DNA of 6,845 nt from an uncultured Rubritalea sp. (GCA_937951395.1 CALFBV010000162.1:1-6845), one strand, 5' to 3'; positions 1 to 6,639 are shown, counted from the stretch's first letter. The notes: generated by a model not told the origin, from the sequence alone. Translations and numbers: made by a program.

Positions 1-9
1 ACTACCATT

Positions 10-876
10 ATGGCAGACTTAGACGACATCAGAGACGGAGACAACTTCGGTCACAACACACCAGCAGACACTAGCAAATTTTACCTCAAAGGTATTGCAA
101 ACCAGTCATGGGGCATCAAAAACCGCATGTCTCGTATCTTCAACAAGCAGTCAGGACGCACAGTCATGCTCGCATTTGACCACGGATTCCTCATGGGACC
201 TACATCTGGTCTTGAGCGCATCGACCTCAACATCGCGCCACTCGCAGAAGAGGCAGACTGCCTCATGGGTTGCCGTGGAATGATCCGCTCATCCATCCCA
301 CCTGAGAACAGTAAGCCACTCTGCCTTCGTACAGATACAGGGACTACTATCCTTACAGAAATGAACGACAACGTTCTCATCTCTGAGGAAGACGCTATCC
401 GCCTCAACGTATCATGCATGGCAGCAATGCTTGCAGTAGGTGACGCTGAGACAGAGGCAATCACTATCCGCAACTTCAGCAACCTAGTAGACATCGGCCA
501 GAAGTATGACATCCCAGTAATGGGTGTTACAGCAGTAGGTAAGGCAATGGCTCGTGACGCACGTTACTTCGGTCTAGCTTCACGCGTATGTGCTGAGAAC
601 GGTGCTAGCATCGTGAAGACTTACTACACAGAAGGATTCGAGAACGTAGTCGCTGCATGCCCAGTGCCAATCGTTATCGCAGGTGGCAAAAAGCTCCCTG
701 AGCTAGAAGCACTTGACCTTTGCTATAAGGCAATCAACTGCGGTGCATCTGGTGTAGACATGGGACGCAACGTATTCCAGTCAGAGAAGCCACTCGCAAT
801 GATGAAGGCTGTTAAAGGAGTCGTCCATGACGGTCTCAAACCAGAAGAAGGCTTCCAGATGTACAACGACCTCTAG
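10..876 (+). CDS. lsrF: LsrF-type class I aldolase/thiolase (DeoC/FbaB family)
   Basis: This is a complete 288-residue cytoplasmic enzyme of the DeoC/FbaB/DhnA TIM-barrel aldolase family. From memory it aligns almost end to end with E. coli LsrF (about 291 aa), starting from a near-identical N-terminus (MADLDDI), which fixes the start. Visible landmarks are LAFDHG (54-59), GPTSGLERID (63-72), the Schiff-base lysine in VKTYY (K203, same number as in E. coli LsrF), CPVPIVIAGGKKLPE (217-231) and the phosphate-binding GASGVDMGRN (245-254). E. coli LsrF transfers acetyl from phosphorylated AI-2 breakdown product to CoA. One residue seems missing just after K203 relative to E. coli (YYTEGFE against YYVEKGFE). 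No lsr transport, kinase or regulator gene is in view, so the substrate may be another sugar phosphate, as in fructose-bisphosphate aldolase relatives. Asn, Asp, Tyr and Ile codons end mostly in C, which fits high expression. The family call is firm; the substrate is not. Confidence 0.88.
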   Translation: MADLDDIRDGDNFGHNTPADTSKFYLKGIANQSWGIKNRMSRIFNKQSGRTVMLAFDHGFLMGPTSGLERIDLNIAPLAEEADCLMGCRGMIRSSIPPENSKPLCLRTDTGTTILTEMNDNVLISEEDAIRLNVSCMAAMLAVGDAETEAITIRNFSNLVDIGQKYDIPVMGVTAVGKAMARDARYFGLASRVCAENGASIVKTYYTEGFENVVAACPVPIVIAGGKKLPELEALDLCYKAINCGASGVDMGRNVFQSEKPLAMMKAVKGVVHDGLKPEEGFQMYNDL

Positions 877-907
877 GTCTTAGGATCTAGCTAAACAAAT
901 AATCACC

Positions 908-941
908 AAGGGAGCCTCATGAAAATGAGGCTCCCTTTTTT
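908..941 (+). terminator. Intrinsic terminator of lsrF
   Basis: An 11-bp perfect stem (910-920 with 925-935; GGGAGCCTCAT pairs with ATGAGGCTCCC) closes on a GAAA tetraloop and runs into six T residues (936-941). Two further A-T pairs (908-909 with 936-937) can extend it. It lies 31 bases after the lsrF stop codon. This is a textbook rho-independent terminator and marks lsrF as the end of its transcript. Confidence 0.95.
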
Positions 942-951
942 ATGAAGCGAA

Positions 952-978
952 TGCTCTGCTTGCTCTGCTTGCTCTGCT
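952..978. repeat. Three tandem copies of a 9-bp repeat (TGCTCTGCT)
   Basis: Three perfect head-to-tail copies of TGCTCTGCT occupy 952-960, 961-969 and 970-978, just after the lsrF terminator. The same 9-mer recurs in the same orientation at 1520-1528 at the recA stop codon, and an 8-base version (GCTCTGCT) lies at 1551-1558 inside recA. The unit has no dyad symmetry and spacing is too tight for CRISPR. Slippage or a small dispersed repeat is the likely explanation. Confidence 0.8.
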
Positions 979-1050
979 AATACTGATACCACTCTGTAAA
1001 ACAACTAAGACAACTAGTTTTTATCAGAGCCACAGCTTCATGAATCCCAT

Positions 1051-1067
1051 TACGATTTCTAATCGTA
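1051..1067. other. Small perfect hairpin, function unknown
   Basis: TACGATT (1051-1057) and AATCGTA (1061-1067) form a 7-bp perfect stem with a 3-base loop. It lies about 30 bases past the stop of the minus-strand membrane-protein gene, so it could stabilise or end that transcript. There is no T-run after it on either strand, so it is not a canonical intrinsic terminator. The rest of 877-1097 shows no gene. Confidence 0.4.
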
Positions 1068-1097
1068 CTCTATATCAATATTCTAGGAACTTGATCA

Positions 1098-1481
1098 CTA
1101 CTTACCTCTTAGATAGACACCATTCAATAAACCATAACCTAGTGCAATGGGTAAGAGCATGATGAACATGAACCTTCCACAGAAAATTTGCCATGAAATG
1201 GAGCCTAGAATAAATATACAGCCTAGGACCTGAAAAGGTCTGTTGCCTTTTCGATGATTTTTCAGCCCTTTCTGATAGGCTTGCTGAACTGCATGATCTA
1301 AATACTGCTCATCGATTCCTTTTTGCTTGAAGAAAAGGCGGATGCTCAGCTCGGATTTACCTTGCTCTGCCATCATCATGGCTTGCGGTAACCAGAGCCT
1401 AACATCTGCGTCATCTGCGTCATCTGCTTCCTCGTTTTGAGGATTGGACGTTGGAGTTTGATAGGGATCTTGGAATGACAT
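1098..1481 (-). CDS. Small two-helix membrane protein of unknown function
   Basis: I do not recognise this 127-residue protein. Residues 1-27 are polar and acidic, with a DPYQTP start and an EEADDADDAD run encoded by 9-bp repeats. Residues 28-75 look helical, with a short motif (SIRLFFKQKGIDEQYLDHAVQQAYQKG) of the kind found as a soluble helical segment ahead of membrane helices in many small bacterial proteins. A basic stretch (KNHRKGNR, 74-81) precedes two hydrophobic segments, about 84-101 and 103-123, suggesting a hairpin in the inner membrane with the basic side in the cytoplasm. The start is supported by a GGGGGAG ribosome binding site 4 bases upstream of the ATG. It lies 46 bases downstream of recA on the same strand, the place where recX often sits. 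The KQKGID-type helix is faintly RecX-like, but the membrane helices argue against RecX. It may be cotranscribed with recA or use its own -10 box. Coding nature is likely; function is open. Confidence 0.72.
   Translation of the reverse strand: MSFQDPYQTPTSNPQNEEADDADDADVRLWLPQAMMMAEQGKSELSIRLFFKQKGIDEQYLDHAVQQAYQKGLKNHRKGNRPFQVLGCIFILGSISWQIFCGRFMFIMLLPIALGYGLLNGVYLRGK
1403..1429. repeat. In-frame 9-bp repeats coding an Asp-Asp-Ala run
   Basis: CATCTGCGT occurs at 1403-1411 and 1412-1420, with a near copy CATCTGCTT at 1421-1429. On the minus strand these read as the repeated Asp/Ala residues in the acidic N-terminal region of the small membrane protein. The repeat length is a multiple of three, so copy-number change by slippage would keep the reading frame. 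Confidence 0.8.
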
Positions 1482-1485
1482 GGTA

Positions 1486-1492
1486 CTCCCCC
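1486..1492 (-). promoter_or_regulatory. Strong Shine-Dalgarno site of the small membrane-protein gene
   Basis: The minus strand reads GGGGGAG, then TACC, then the ATG at 1481. It decides the start of this gene. It stands out because lsrF, recA, the thioredoxin-like gene and topB show no comparable site just before their start codons. Confidence 0.75.
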
Positions 1493-1502
1493 GTGTGTTT
1501 AG

Positions 1503-1508
1503 ATTATA
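1503..1508 (-). promoter_or_regulatory. Possible -10 box (TATAAT) for the small membrane-protein gene
   Basis: A perfect TATAAT lies on the minus strand between recA and the small gene, 21 bases upstream of the ATG. A start site about 7 bases further on would leave a short leader that just includes the ribosome binding site. I see no good -35 element (ATAAGC at 17-bp spacing), so this may be weak or chance in AT-rich sequence. Confidence 0.3.
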
Positions 1509-1527
1509 AGCTTACTAAATGCTCTGC

Positions 1528-2568
1528 TTATTTCCCTTTCTTATTTTTAAGCTCTGCTTTTACTTTTTCCTCGATTTCGGTGTAGAGTTCGTTGTTTTCC
1601 TTGAGGGCTTCTTTGGCCGCGTCTCTGCCTTGGGCGAGTTGGTTGCCATCGTAGCTGAACCATGAGCCACGCTTGATGACGATGTCATATTCTAGAGCTA
1701 GATCTAGCATGGAGCCTACGGATGAGATGCCTTCCGCGTAAATGATGTCAAATTCTGCCTCGGTGAATGGTGGGGCGACTTTGTTTTTGACGATCTTGAT
1801 CTTGGTGCGGTTACCGGTGACGACTCCGTCTGTGGATTTAATCTGGCCAATACGGCGGATGTCTACACGAACGGATGAGAAGAATTTAAGCGCGCGCCCA
1901 CCTGGCGTGGTCTCTGGGCTACCGAACATGACTCCAATTTTCTCACGGATCTGGTTCGTAAAGATGCAGCATGTGCGCGCCTTTGAGATGAAACTAGTTA
2001 GCTTACGCATGGCGGCAGACATGAGTCTCGCCTGTGCTCCCACTGTTGAGTCCCCTATCTCGCCTGCGAGCTCTTGCTTAGTAACTAGTGCTGCTACGGA
2101 GTCTAGGACTACTACATCTATCGCATTTGAGCGGACGAGCGTCTCACAGATCTGGAGAGCTTCTTCACCGGATGAGGGCTGGGAAACGAGCAGGTCATCC
2201 ATATTTACTCCTAGTTTCTGGGCGTATTGTGGGTCTAGCGCGTGCTCTACATCGATAAATGCTGCTAGTCCGCCCTGTTTCTGAGCCTGCGCGATGACGG
2301 TGAGGGTGAGGGTGGTCTTACCTGATGATTCTGGTCCGTAGACTTCTACGATTCTTCCGCGTGGGAATCCACCGACTCCGAGTGCGCGGTCAATTAAAAG
2401 ATTACCTGTAGGGATGACGTCCACATCTATACAGTTTTCATCGCCCATACGCATGATGGCTGCTTCACCAAACTCTTTCTGAATGTGAGTGATTGCGAGA
2501 TCGAGGTTTTTCTTACGCGCGGTTGCGATCTTTTCTGCTGCTTTGTCTACTGCTGTTTCTTTGGCCAT
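1528..2568 (-). CDS. recA: RecA recombinase
   Basis: RecA forms an ATP-dependent filament on single-stranded DNA, drives homologous pairing and strand exchange, and triggers LexA self-cleavage in the SOS response. This 346-residue protein is complete. It shows the Walker A motif GPESSGKT (78-85), the catalytic glutamate in [10 protein letters not shown] (E108, equal to E. coli E96), the Walker B strand [10 protein letters not shown] (D156), and the DNA-binding L2 region with the allosteric glutamine in [21 protein letters not shown] (Q206, equal to E. coli Q194). The numbering offset from E. coli is a steady 12, reflecting a longer lysine/alanine-rich N-terminus. The C-terminus ends [10 protein letters not shown] and lacks the acidic tail seen in E. 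coli RecA. The start ATG has no Shine-Dalgarno site but a G-poor leader. A LexA-type palindrome lies 125 bases upstream. The gene runs opposite to both lsrF and the thioredoxin-like gene, and a small membrane-protein gene follows it. Confidence 0.98.
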   Translation of the reverse strand: MAKETAVDKAAEKIATARKKNLDLAITHIQKEFGEAAIMRMGDENCIDVDVIPTGNLLIDRALGVGGFPRGRIVEVYGPESSGKTTLTLTVIAQAQKQGGLAAFIDVEHALDPQYAQKLGVNMDDLLVSQPSSGEEALQICETLVRSNAIDVVVLDSVAALVTKQELAGEIGDSTVGAQARLMSAAMRKLTSFISKARTCCIFTNQIREKIGVMFGSPETTPGGRALKFFSSVRVDIRRIGQIKSTDGVVTGNRTKIKIVKNKVAPPFTEAEFDIIYAEGISSVGSMLDLALEYDIVIKRGSWFSYDGNQLAQGRDAAKEALKENNELYTEIEEKVKAELKNKKGK

Positions 2569-2620
2569 AATGGTAGTCGTTGTTGGTGTTATTTGAGTTT
2601 GATCTGTAGTTAGTTAGGTG
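2569..2620 (-). promoter_or_regulatory. G-poor recA leader without Shine-Dalgarno
   Basis: The 52 bases just before the recA ATG on the minus strand contain only two G residues and are rich in A and C, including tandem CTAACTAACTA. Such a stretch can hardly fold or pair with the 16S anti-Shine-Dalgarno. This fits initiation guided by an unstructured leader rather than by SD pairing. The last 9 bases (ACTACCATT) are identical to those before lsrF. Confidence 0.5.
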
Positions 2621-2692
2621 AATTTGAGCGTATCTGGCTCTTCCTGATGACGGGAAATTAGCAGAAACTAGTGTTCACAGCAACGAAAAAGG

Positions 2693-2706
2693 TGTTCGAT
2701 GGAACA
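2693..2706. promoter_or_regulatory. LexA-type SOS box (TGTTC-N4-GAACA)
   Basis: TGTTC (2693-2697), spacer GATG, and GAACA (2702-2706) form a perfect 5-bp-arm palindrome upstream of recA. I recall this TGTTC-N4-GAACA form as the LexA-binding motif reported for Verrucomicrobiota. It differs from the E. coli box (CTGT-N8-ACAG) and from the Gram-positive GAAC-N4-GTTC box. It sits 125 bases before the recA ATG and next to candidate promoter elements, so LexA repression of recA is the natural reading. The thioredoxin-like gene, starting 212 bases away on the other side, is a less likely target. Confidence 0.72.
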
Positions 2707-2917
2707 GTTATGTGAGTTTTCTTTGTAATATATAGGAAAAATGGATGAAAAAAAATGTACCCTCAAAGAATGAGATACTGGATTATTAATGATTAGACAA
2801 TACCCTACTTCCAGCGCGTTAGCATAGAGATACAGCTTGGTCTAATGAGCCAAAAAGGCATATCTTATCACTGGAGTTTAATCTCCCTTTAAGAACATAC
2901 TTAACTAAACGATAAAA

Positions 2918-3862
2918 ATGATGAAAAAGAACACACTACTCGCTAGCCTCACAGGTCTAGCACTTGCAATGACTACTCCTTTCCTATCTGCCGGTGGTGA
3001 AGACTGGTTAACGGATTTCGAAGCGGCTAAGGCTCAAGCTGAGAAGGAAAATAAAGCACTACTCGTAGACTTCACCGGCACTGACTGGTGCGGTTGGTGC
3101 ATCAAGCTCGTGGACGAAGTTTTCAAACACGATGAATTCAAAAAAGGCGTTGCGGATAAATTCGTGCTCGTGCAGATCGATTTCCCGAAAGATAAATCCA
3201 AGATTTCTGAGGCAACTCAGAAGCAAAATGCGGAACTCCAGAAAAAATACGGTGTCCGTGTATTCCCGACCATCCTGCTTCTAGATTCTAAGGGACTTCC
3301 TTTCGCTAGAACTGGCTACCAAGCTGGTGGACCTGGTGCTTACTTGAAGCACCTAGATGGACTTACTGCTATGATGACCAAGCGTGACGAAGCACTCGCT
3401 GCAGCGGCTAAACTTGAAGGTGTGGATAAAGCTAAGGCACTTGTTGCAGCACTCGATGCTGTTCCTTCGGATTATCACAGCCAGTATTCCGAGCTCATCG
3501 CAGAAGTAGGTAAGCTAGACCCTAAGGACGAAACTGGCTTCACCGCTAAGCAGAAAGCTCTAGCGGGACTCAAGACCCTAGAGGTAGACGTCAACACCGC
3601 TCTCCGCGCAAATGACTCCGCAGGTGCCATTGCTAAGATTGATGCATACATCGCAGACAGCAAGTTCACTGGTGAAGACAAGCAGACCGTTCTCGTAATG
3701 AAGCTTAATCCACTATTCATGGTTCAGGACATTGCTGGTGTTGAGAAGGTCATGGATGAAGCCATCGCCCTAGCACCTGAGAGTAAGAATGGTAAGAAAC
3801 TCCGCTCATTCAAAGAGACCCGCCTTCCTATGATGAAAGAGCAAATGAAAGCAGCTAAGTAA
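2918..3862 (+). CDS. Exported thioredoxin-fold protein with CGWC active site
   Basis: This 314-residue protein begins with a signal peptide (MMKKN, then a hydrophobic core to about residue 22, with a likely cut after LSA at 25), so it should act in the periplasm or outside. Residues 28-150 form a thioredoxin-fold domain of the Thioredoxin_7/DUF255-like type: the active site is FTGTDWCGWCIKL (C58, C61), and the conserved cis-proline motif is VFPT (P117), followed by LLLDSKG. A CGWC pair suggests thiol-disulfide reduction or isomerisation, but the partner is unknown. Residues 150-314 are alpha-helical, rich in Ala and Lys, with no motif I recognise; TPR-like helical hairpins are possible. Two adjacent ATGs (2918 and 2921) could both start it; neither has a Shine-Dalgarno site. 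It is a single-gene unit with its own terminator, and no cytochrome or Dsb genes adjoin it. Confidence 0.85.
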   Translation: MMKKNTLLASLTGLALAMTTPFLSAGGEDWLTDFEAAKAQAEKENKALLVDFTGTDWCGWCIKLVDEVFKHDEFKKGVADKFVLVQIDFPKDKSKISEATQKQNAELQKKYGVRVFPTILLLDSKGLPFARTGYQAGGPGAYLKHLDGLTAMMTKRDEALAAAAKLEGVDKAKALVAALDAVPSDYHSQYSELIAEVGKLDPKDETGFTAKQKALAGLKTLEVDVNTALRANDSAGAIAKIDAYIADSKFTGEDKQTVLVMKLNPLFMVQDIAGVEKVMDEAIALAPESKNGKKLRSFKETRLPMMKEQMKAAK

Positions 3863-3887
3863 TCATTTAGTTACAAAACAATTACCC

Positions 3888-3923
3888 AAGCGTGCCCGCG
3901 ATCATTCGTTGGCACGCTTTTTT
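3888..3923 (+). terminator. Intrinsic terminator of the thioredoxin-like gene
   Basis: A 9-bp perfect stem (AAGCGTGCC at 3888-3896 with GGCACGCTT at 3911-3919) with a 14-base loop ends in a run of six T residues (3918-3923). It starts 25 bases after the stop codon. It separates the thioredoxin-like gene from topB. Confidence 0.9.
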
Positions 3924-3992
3924 GTTTCGAGACTCAGAGCGACACATGTCACATACATTGAAGAAAAAAACCTATTTCAGCGAAGAACTCAC

Positions 3993-3998
3993 TATAAT
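3993..3998 (+). promoter_or_regulatory. Probable -10 box of the topB promoter
   Basis: A perfect TATAAT lies 73 bases before the topB ATG and after the preceding terminator, so topB needs a promoter about here. No good -35 element is seen at 16-18 bp; TTGAAG at 3958-3963 is too far away (29 bp). The leader would be roughly 65 bases long and includes a GAGGGG run at 4017-4022 that is too far from the ATG to serve it. Confidence 0.45.
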
Positions 3999-4071
3999 AA
4001 GCAACTAAATCAACCTGAGGGGAAAATTTGCCTTTCCAAATCGATATTTCCGTCTTAATTGAAACCTAACC

Positions 4072-6639
4072 ATGTCAAAGACTCTCATCATTGCAGAAAA
4101 ACCTTCCGTTGCTACAGATCTCTCTAAGTCCTTAGCGAAGGCACCCAATGTGGGGAAATTTGAAAAGAAAGGGAAAGGCCGCGACTACTATTTTGAGAAC
4201 GATACGCACGTGATCACCTCTGCGGTGGGTCACCTAGTAGAGCTGAAAATGCCTACCGGACCGAATGGGAAAAACCTTCCTTGGAAGTTTGATGTGTTGC
4301 CGGCGGTTCCTAAGAAATTTGAGCTCCAGCCGATAGAGCAATCTGAGGCGCGTCTTAAACAGGTTCTCCGTCTGGCGCGTCGCAAGGACGTGTCCGCTAT
4401 CGTGAATGCTTGTGATGCCGGCCGTGAGGGTGAGCTCATCTTCAATTATATTTTAGAACTAGGTAAGGTCGATAAGCCAGTTCAGCGCCTCTGGATGCAA
4501 TCCATGACGAATAACGCCATCCTCGAAGCCTGGGGCAAGATGCGCACCGCTGAGCAAATGCAAGACTTAGGCGATGCTGCCAAGTGCCGCTCCGAGTCTG
4601 ACTGGCTCGTAGGGCTGAACTCTACTCGTGCACTGACTTGTTTCCGCTCACGCCATGGTGGATTTAACATCACATCCGCAGGACGTGTCCAGACTCCTAC
4701 GCTGGCTATTCTAGCTAAGCGTGAGAAAGAAATCCGTGCGTTCGAGCCTACTCCTTATGCAGAAATTCATGCGGAGTTCGGTGTTTCTGCTGGACATTAT
4801 GACGGCAAATGGATCGATACTTCATGGGCGAAGGACCCAGCGAATCCGCACTCACGTGCTGAGCGCATCTGGGATAAATCCCTAGCTCAGCAGATAGCAG
4901 ACCGCTGCACTGGTAAAACGGGAACAGTCACTGAGACAAAGAAGCCAACGAAGCAAGCGCCGGCTCAGCTCTATGACCTCACTACGCTACAACGTGAAGC
5001 CTCTAGTAGGTTTGGATTCTCTGCACGTAATACGTTACGCATCGCTCAGGCACTCTATGAGCGCCATAAAATGCTCACTTACCCAAGAACTGACTCCCGT
5101 TACTTGCCTGAGGATTACGTGAGTGAGGTGAAGGATGCCATCGGAGCAGTTGCTAAAGATCACGCACCGCTAGCTCCCTATGCGAAGCATATTCTCGATA
5201 AGAATCTCATGATTCCTACTAAGCGTGTCTTCAATAACTCGAAAATTTCTGATCACTTTGCGATCATCCCTACTGGAAGATTTGTGAAGCTATCTGCTGA
5301 TGAGGCGAAACTCTTTGACCTAGTGTGCAAGAGATTCCTTTCCATTTTCTACCCACACGCAGTATTCGAGAATACGCGTAGGCTTACTGAGATAGATCAC
5401 GGATCTGAGACAGATACATTCCTCACTACAGGTAAGGTTTTAGTCGATCCCGGCTTCCTCGCTGTCTATGGCAGAGAGGTAGGAGTCGCGGCTGGTAAGG
5501 ATGAGCTTTGTCCTGTCAATGAAGGTGAGACCGCTACTGTGGAGCACTGCGAGATGAAGGAAGACGAGACCCGCCCTCCAGCAAGATTTAATGAAGCCAC
5601 CCTGCTCTCCGCTATGGAAGGAGCTGGCAAGACCATCGATGACGATGAACTCCGCGAGGCTATGGCTGAGCGAGGACTTGGAACTCCGGCTACGCGTGCA
5701 TCGATTATTGAAGCACTGCTACGCCAGAAATACATCCTCCGTGACGGACGTGACATCCATGTGACTGCGAATGGGCTACGCCTCATCGACACCCTCCATG
5801 GGTTCGGTGTCGACACGCTCACCTCTGCTACCATGACTGGTGAGTGGGAGTACAAGCTGCGCGAGATGGAAAAGGGTAAGCTCAGCAGAGAGGACTTCAT
5901 GCAAGAGATTATTAACTTCACCGAGGACATCGTCGGCAAGGCGAAGAAGCGTGCGGAATATCTCAAGAATAAAATATTCCCAGACATCAAGGCACCCTGC
6001 CCTAAATGCCAAGCACCGAGCCTCAAGCAAACTGACGCCACTTATGAGTGTCACGAGCTAGAGTGTGACTTCCGTATGGGCAAGCACATCGCGAGCCGCC
6101 TGTTAGAGGAGAAAGAGGCAAACGAGCTCTTCTCCAAAGGCATGGTTGGACCATTGATCGGGTTTAAATCTCGCTTTAATAAGCCATTTGATGCTGCGCT
6201 TGTTCTGAACAAGAAATTCAAAGTAGAATTCGACTTCGGCAATGATGGCGATGAGGACGAAGAACTCACGGATGATAAGATCATCGGAAAATTTGAGCAC
6301 GAAGGCAAAGAATACACCGCCTACGAAACGGAGAAATTCTACCGTGTGCCTGAGCTGAAGACCAAGAAGGAGCAGAACGGAATCAAGATCTCCAAGATCC
6401 TGCTCCAGCAGCCTGTCAGCCGCGAGGATGCACTACTCATGTTCCAAGGGCAGAAGAGCTCACTGATGACAGATTTCATCTCTAATAGAACCAAGAGAAA
6501 CTTCAAAGCGTTCTTGCTCTATGACTTCAAGGCAAGTCGCCCAACCTTCGAGTTCCCACCAAGGGAAGCCAAGAAGAAGGGCGCGAAGAAAAAGGCCGCT
6601 AAAAAGGCAGCTAAGAAAGCGCCTAAGAAGAAGGAGTAA
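4072..6639 (+). CDS. topB: DNA topoisomerase III (type IA) with long C-terminal extension
   Basis: Type IA topoisomerases cut one DNA strand through a tyrosine and pass another through; topoisomerase III decatenates DNA and resolves recombination and replication intermediates. This complete protein has 855 residues, against about 650 for E. coli TopB. In order: the TOPRIM domain with IIAEKPS (E9) and [10 protein letters not shown] (114-123); the TopoIII signature SAGRVQTPT (202-210); the catalytic tyrosine in [12 protein letters not shown] (Y337); the SDHFAIIPT segment (393-401); and the [15 protein letters not shown] and [14 protein letters not shown] stretches of the central domain (506-546). 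The C-terminal part has a four-cysteine zinc ribbon (C643, C646, C660, C665), two related repeats (about 668-722 and 782-830; [18 protein letters not shown] and [20 protein letters not shown]), and a histone H1-like Lys/Ala tail (833-855). [12 protein letters not shown] is the usual N-terminus, so the start is secure although no Shine-Dalgarno is present. An IS630-type transposase gene converges on it. Confidence 0.95.
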   Translation: MSKTLIIAEKPSVATDLSKSLAKAPNVGKFEKKGKGRDYYFENDTHVITSAVGHLVELKMPTGPNGKNLPWKFDVLPAVPKKFELQPIEQSEARLKQVLRLARRKDVSAIVNACDAGREGELIFNYILELGKVDKPVQRLWMQSMTNNAILEAWGKMRTAEQMQDLGDAAKCRSESDWLVGLNSTRALTCFRSRHGGFNITSAGRVQTPTLAILAKREKEIRAFEPTPYAEIHAEFGVSAGHYDGKWIDTSWAKDPANPHSRAERIWDKSLAQQIADRCTGKTGTVTETKKPTKQAPAQLYDLTTLQREASSRFGFSARNTLRIAQALYERHKMLTYPRTDSRYLPEDYVSEVKDAIGAVAKDHAPLAPYAKHILDKNLMIPTKRVFNNSKISDHFAIIPTGRFVKLSADEAKLFDLVCKRFLSIFYPHAVFENTRRLTEIDHGSETDTFLTTGKVLVDPGFLAVYGREVGVAAGKDELCPVNEGETATVEHCEMKEDETRPPARFNEATLLSAMEGAGKTIDDDELREAMAERGLGTPATRASIIEALLRQKYILRDGRDIHVTANGLRLIDTLHGFGVDTLTSATMTGEWEYKLREMEKGKLSREDFMQEIINFTEDIVGKAKKRAEYLKNKIFPDIKAPCPKCQAPSLKQTDATYECHELECDFRMGKHIASRLLEEKEANELFSKGMVGPLIGFKSRFNKPFDAALVLNKKFKVEFDFGNDGDEDEELTDDKIIGKFEHEGKEYTAYETEKFYRVPELKTKKEQNGIKISKILLQQPVSREDALLMFQGQKSSLMTDFISNRTKRNFKAFLLYDFKASRPTFEFPPREAKKKGAKKKAAKKAAKKAPKKKE

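Larger units (their letters stand above)
2569..2917. promoter_or_regulatory. Divergent control region between recA and the thioredoxin-like gene
   Basis: This 349-bp gap holds the recA leader and LexA-type box on the left, and an AT-rich stretch leading to the thioredoxin-like gene on the right. Candidate recA promoters on the minus strand are TTGCTG (2683-2678) with TAATTT (2660-2655) at 17-bp spacing, or a TATATT -10 box at 2732-2727; both are weak matches. For the rightward gene a weak pair is TTGGTC (2837-2842) and TATCTT (2861-2866) at 18 bp. A short GGAG/CTCC inverted repeat lies near 2873-2886. I see no gene or RNA here. Confidence 0.55.

Noticed and set aside
81..512. 143-codon open frame antisense to lsrF
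   Set aside because: It overlaps the conserved LsrF frame throughout and shows no family motif; codon bias of lsrF alone explains the open antisense frame.
952..978. Tandem 9-mers as a CRISPR or iteron origin
   Set aside because: The units are contiguous with no spacers and only three copies are present; no cas, rep or DnaA-box signals lie nearby.
1261..1450. The small membrane protein as RecX
   Set aside because: Only one weakly RecX-like helix motif is present where RecX has several repeats, and two membrane helices follow; the position after recA alone is not enough.
1742..2284. 180-codon open frame on the plus strand inside recA
   Set aside because: It is antisense to an unmistakable RecA reading frame; the product is low-complexity in composition with no recognisable motif and no start signal.
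2672..2697. Two direct GTTC words (2673 and 2694) as an alphaproteobacterial-type SOS box
   Set aside because: The alphaproteobacterial box needs GTTC-N7-GTTC; the spacing here is far larger, while the TGTTC-N4-GAACA palindrome explains the second copy better.
5466..6041. 191-codon open frame on the minus strand inside topB
   Set aside because: It is a serine-rich shadow of the conserved TopB central domain, with overlapping alternatives in other frames (5776-6054, 6051-6317) of the same kind.
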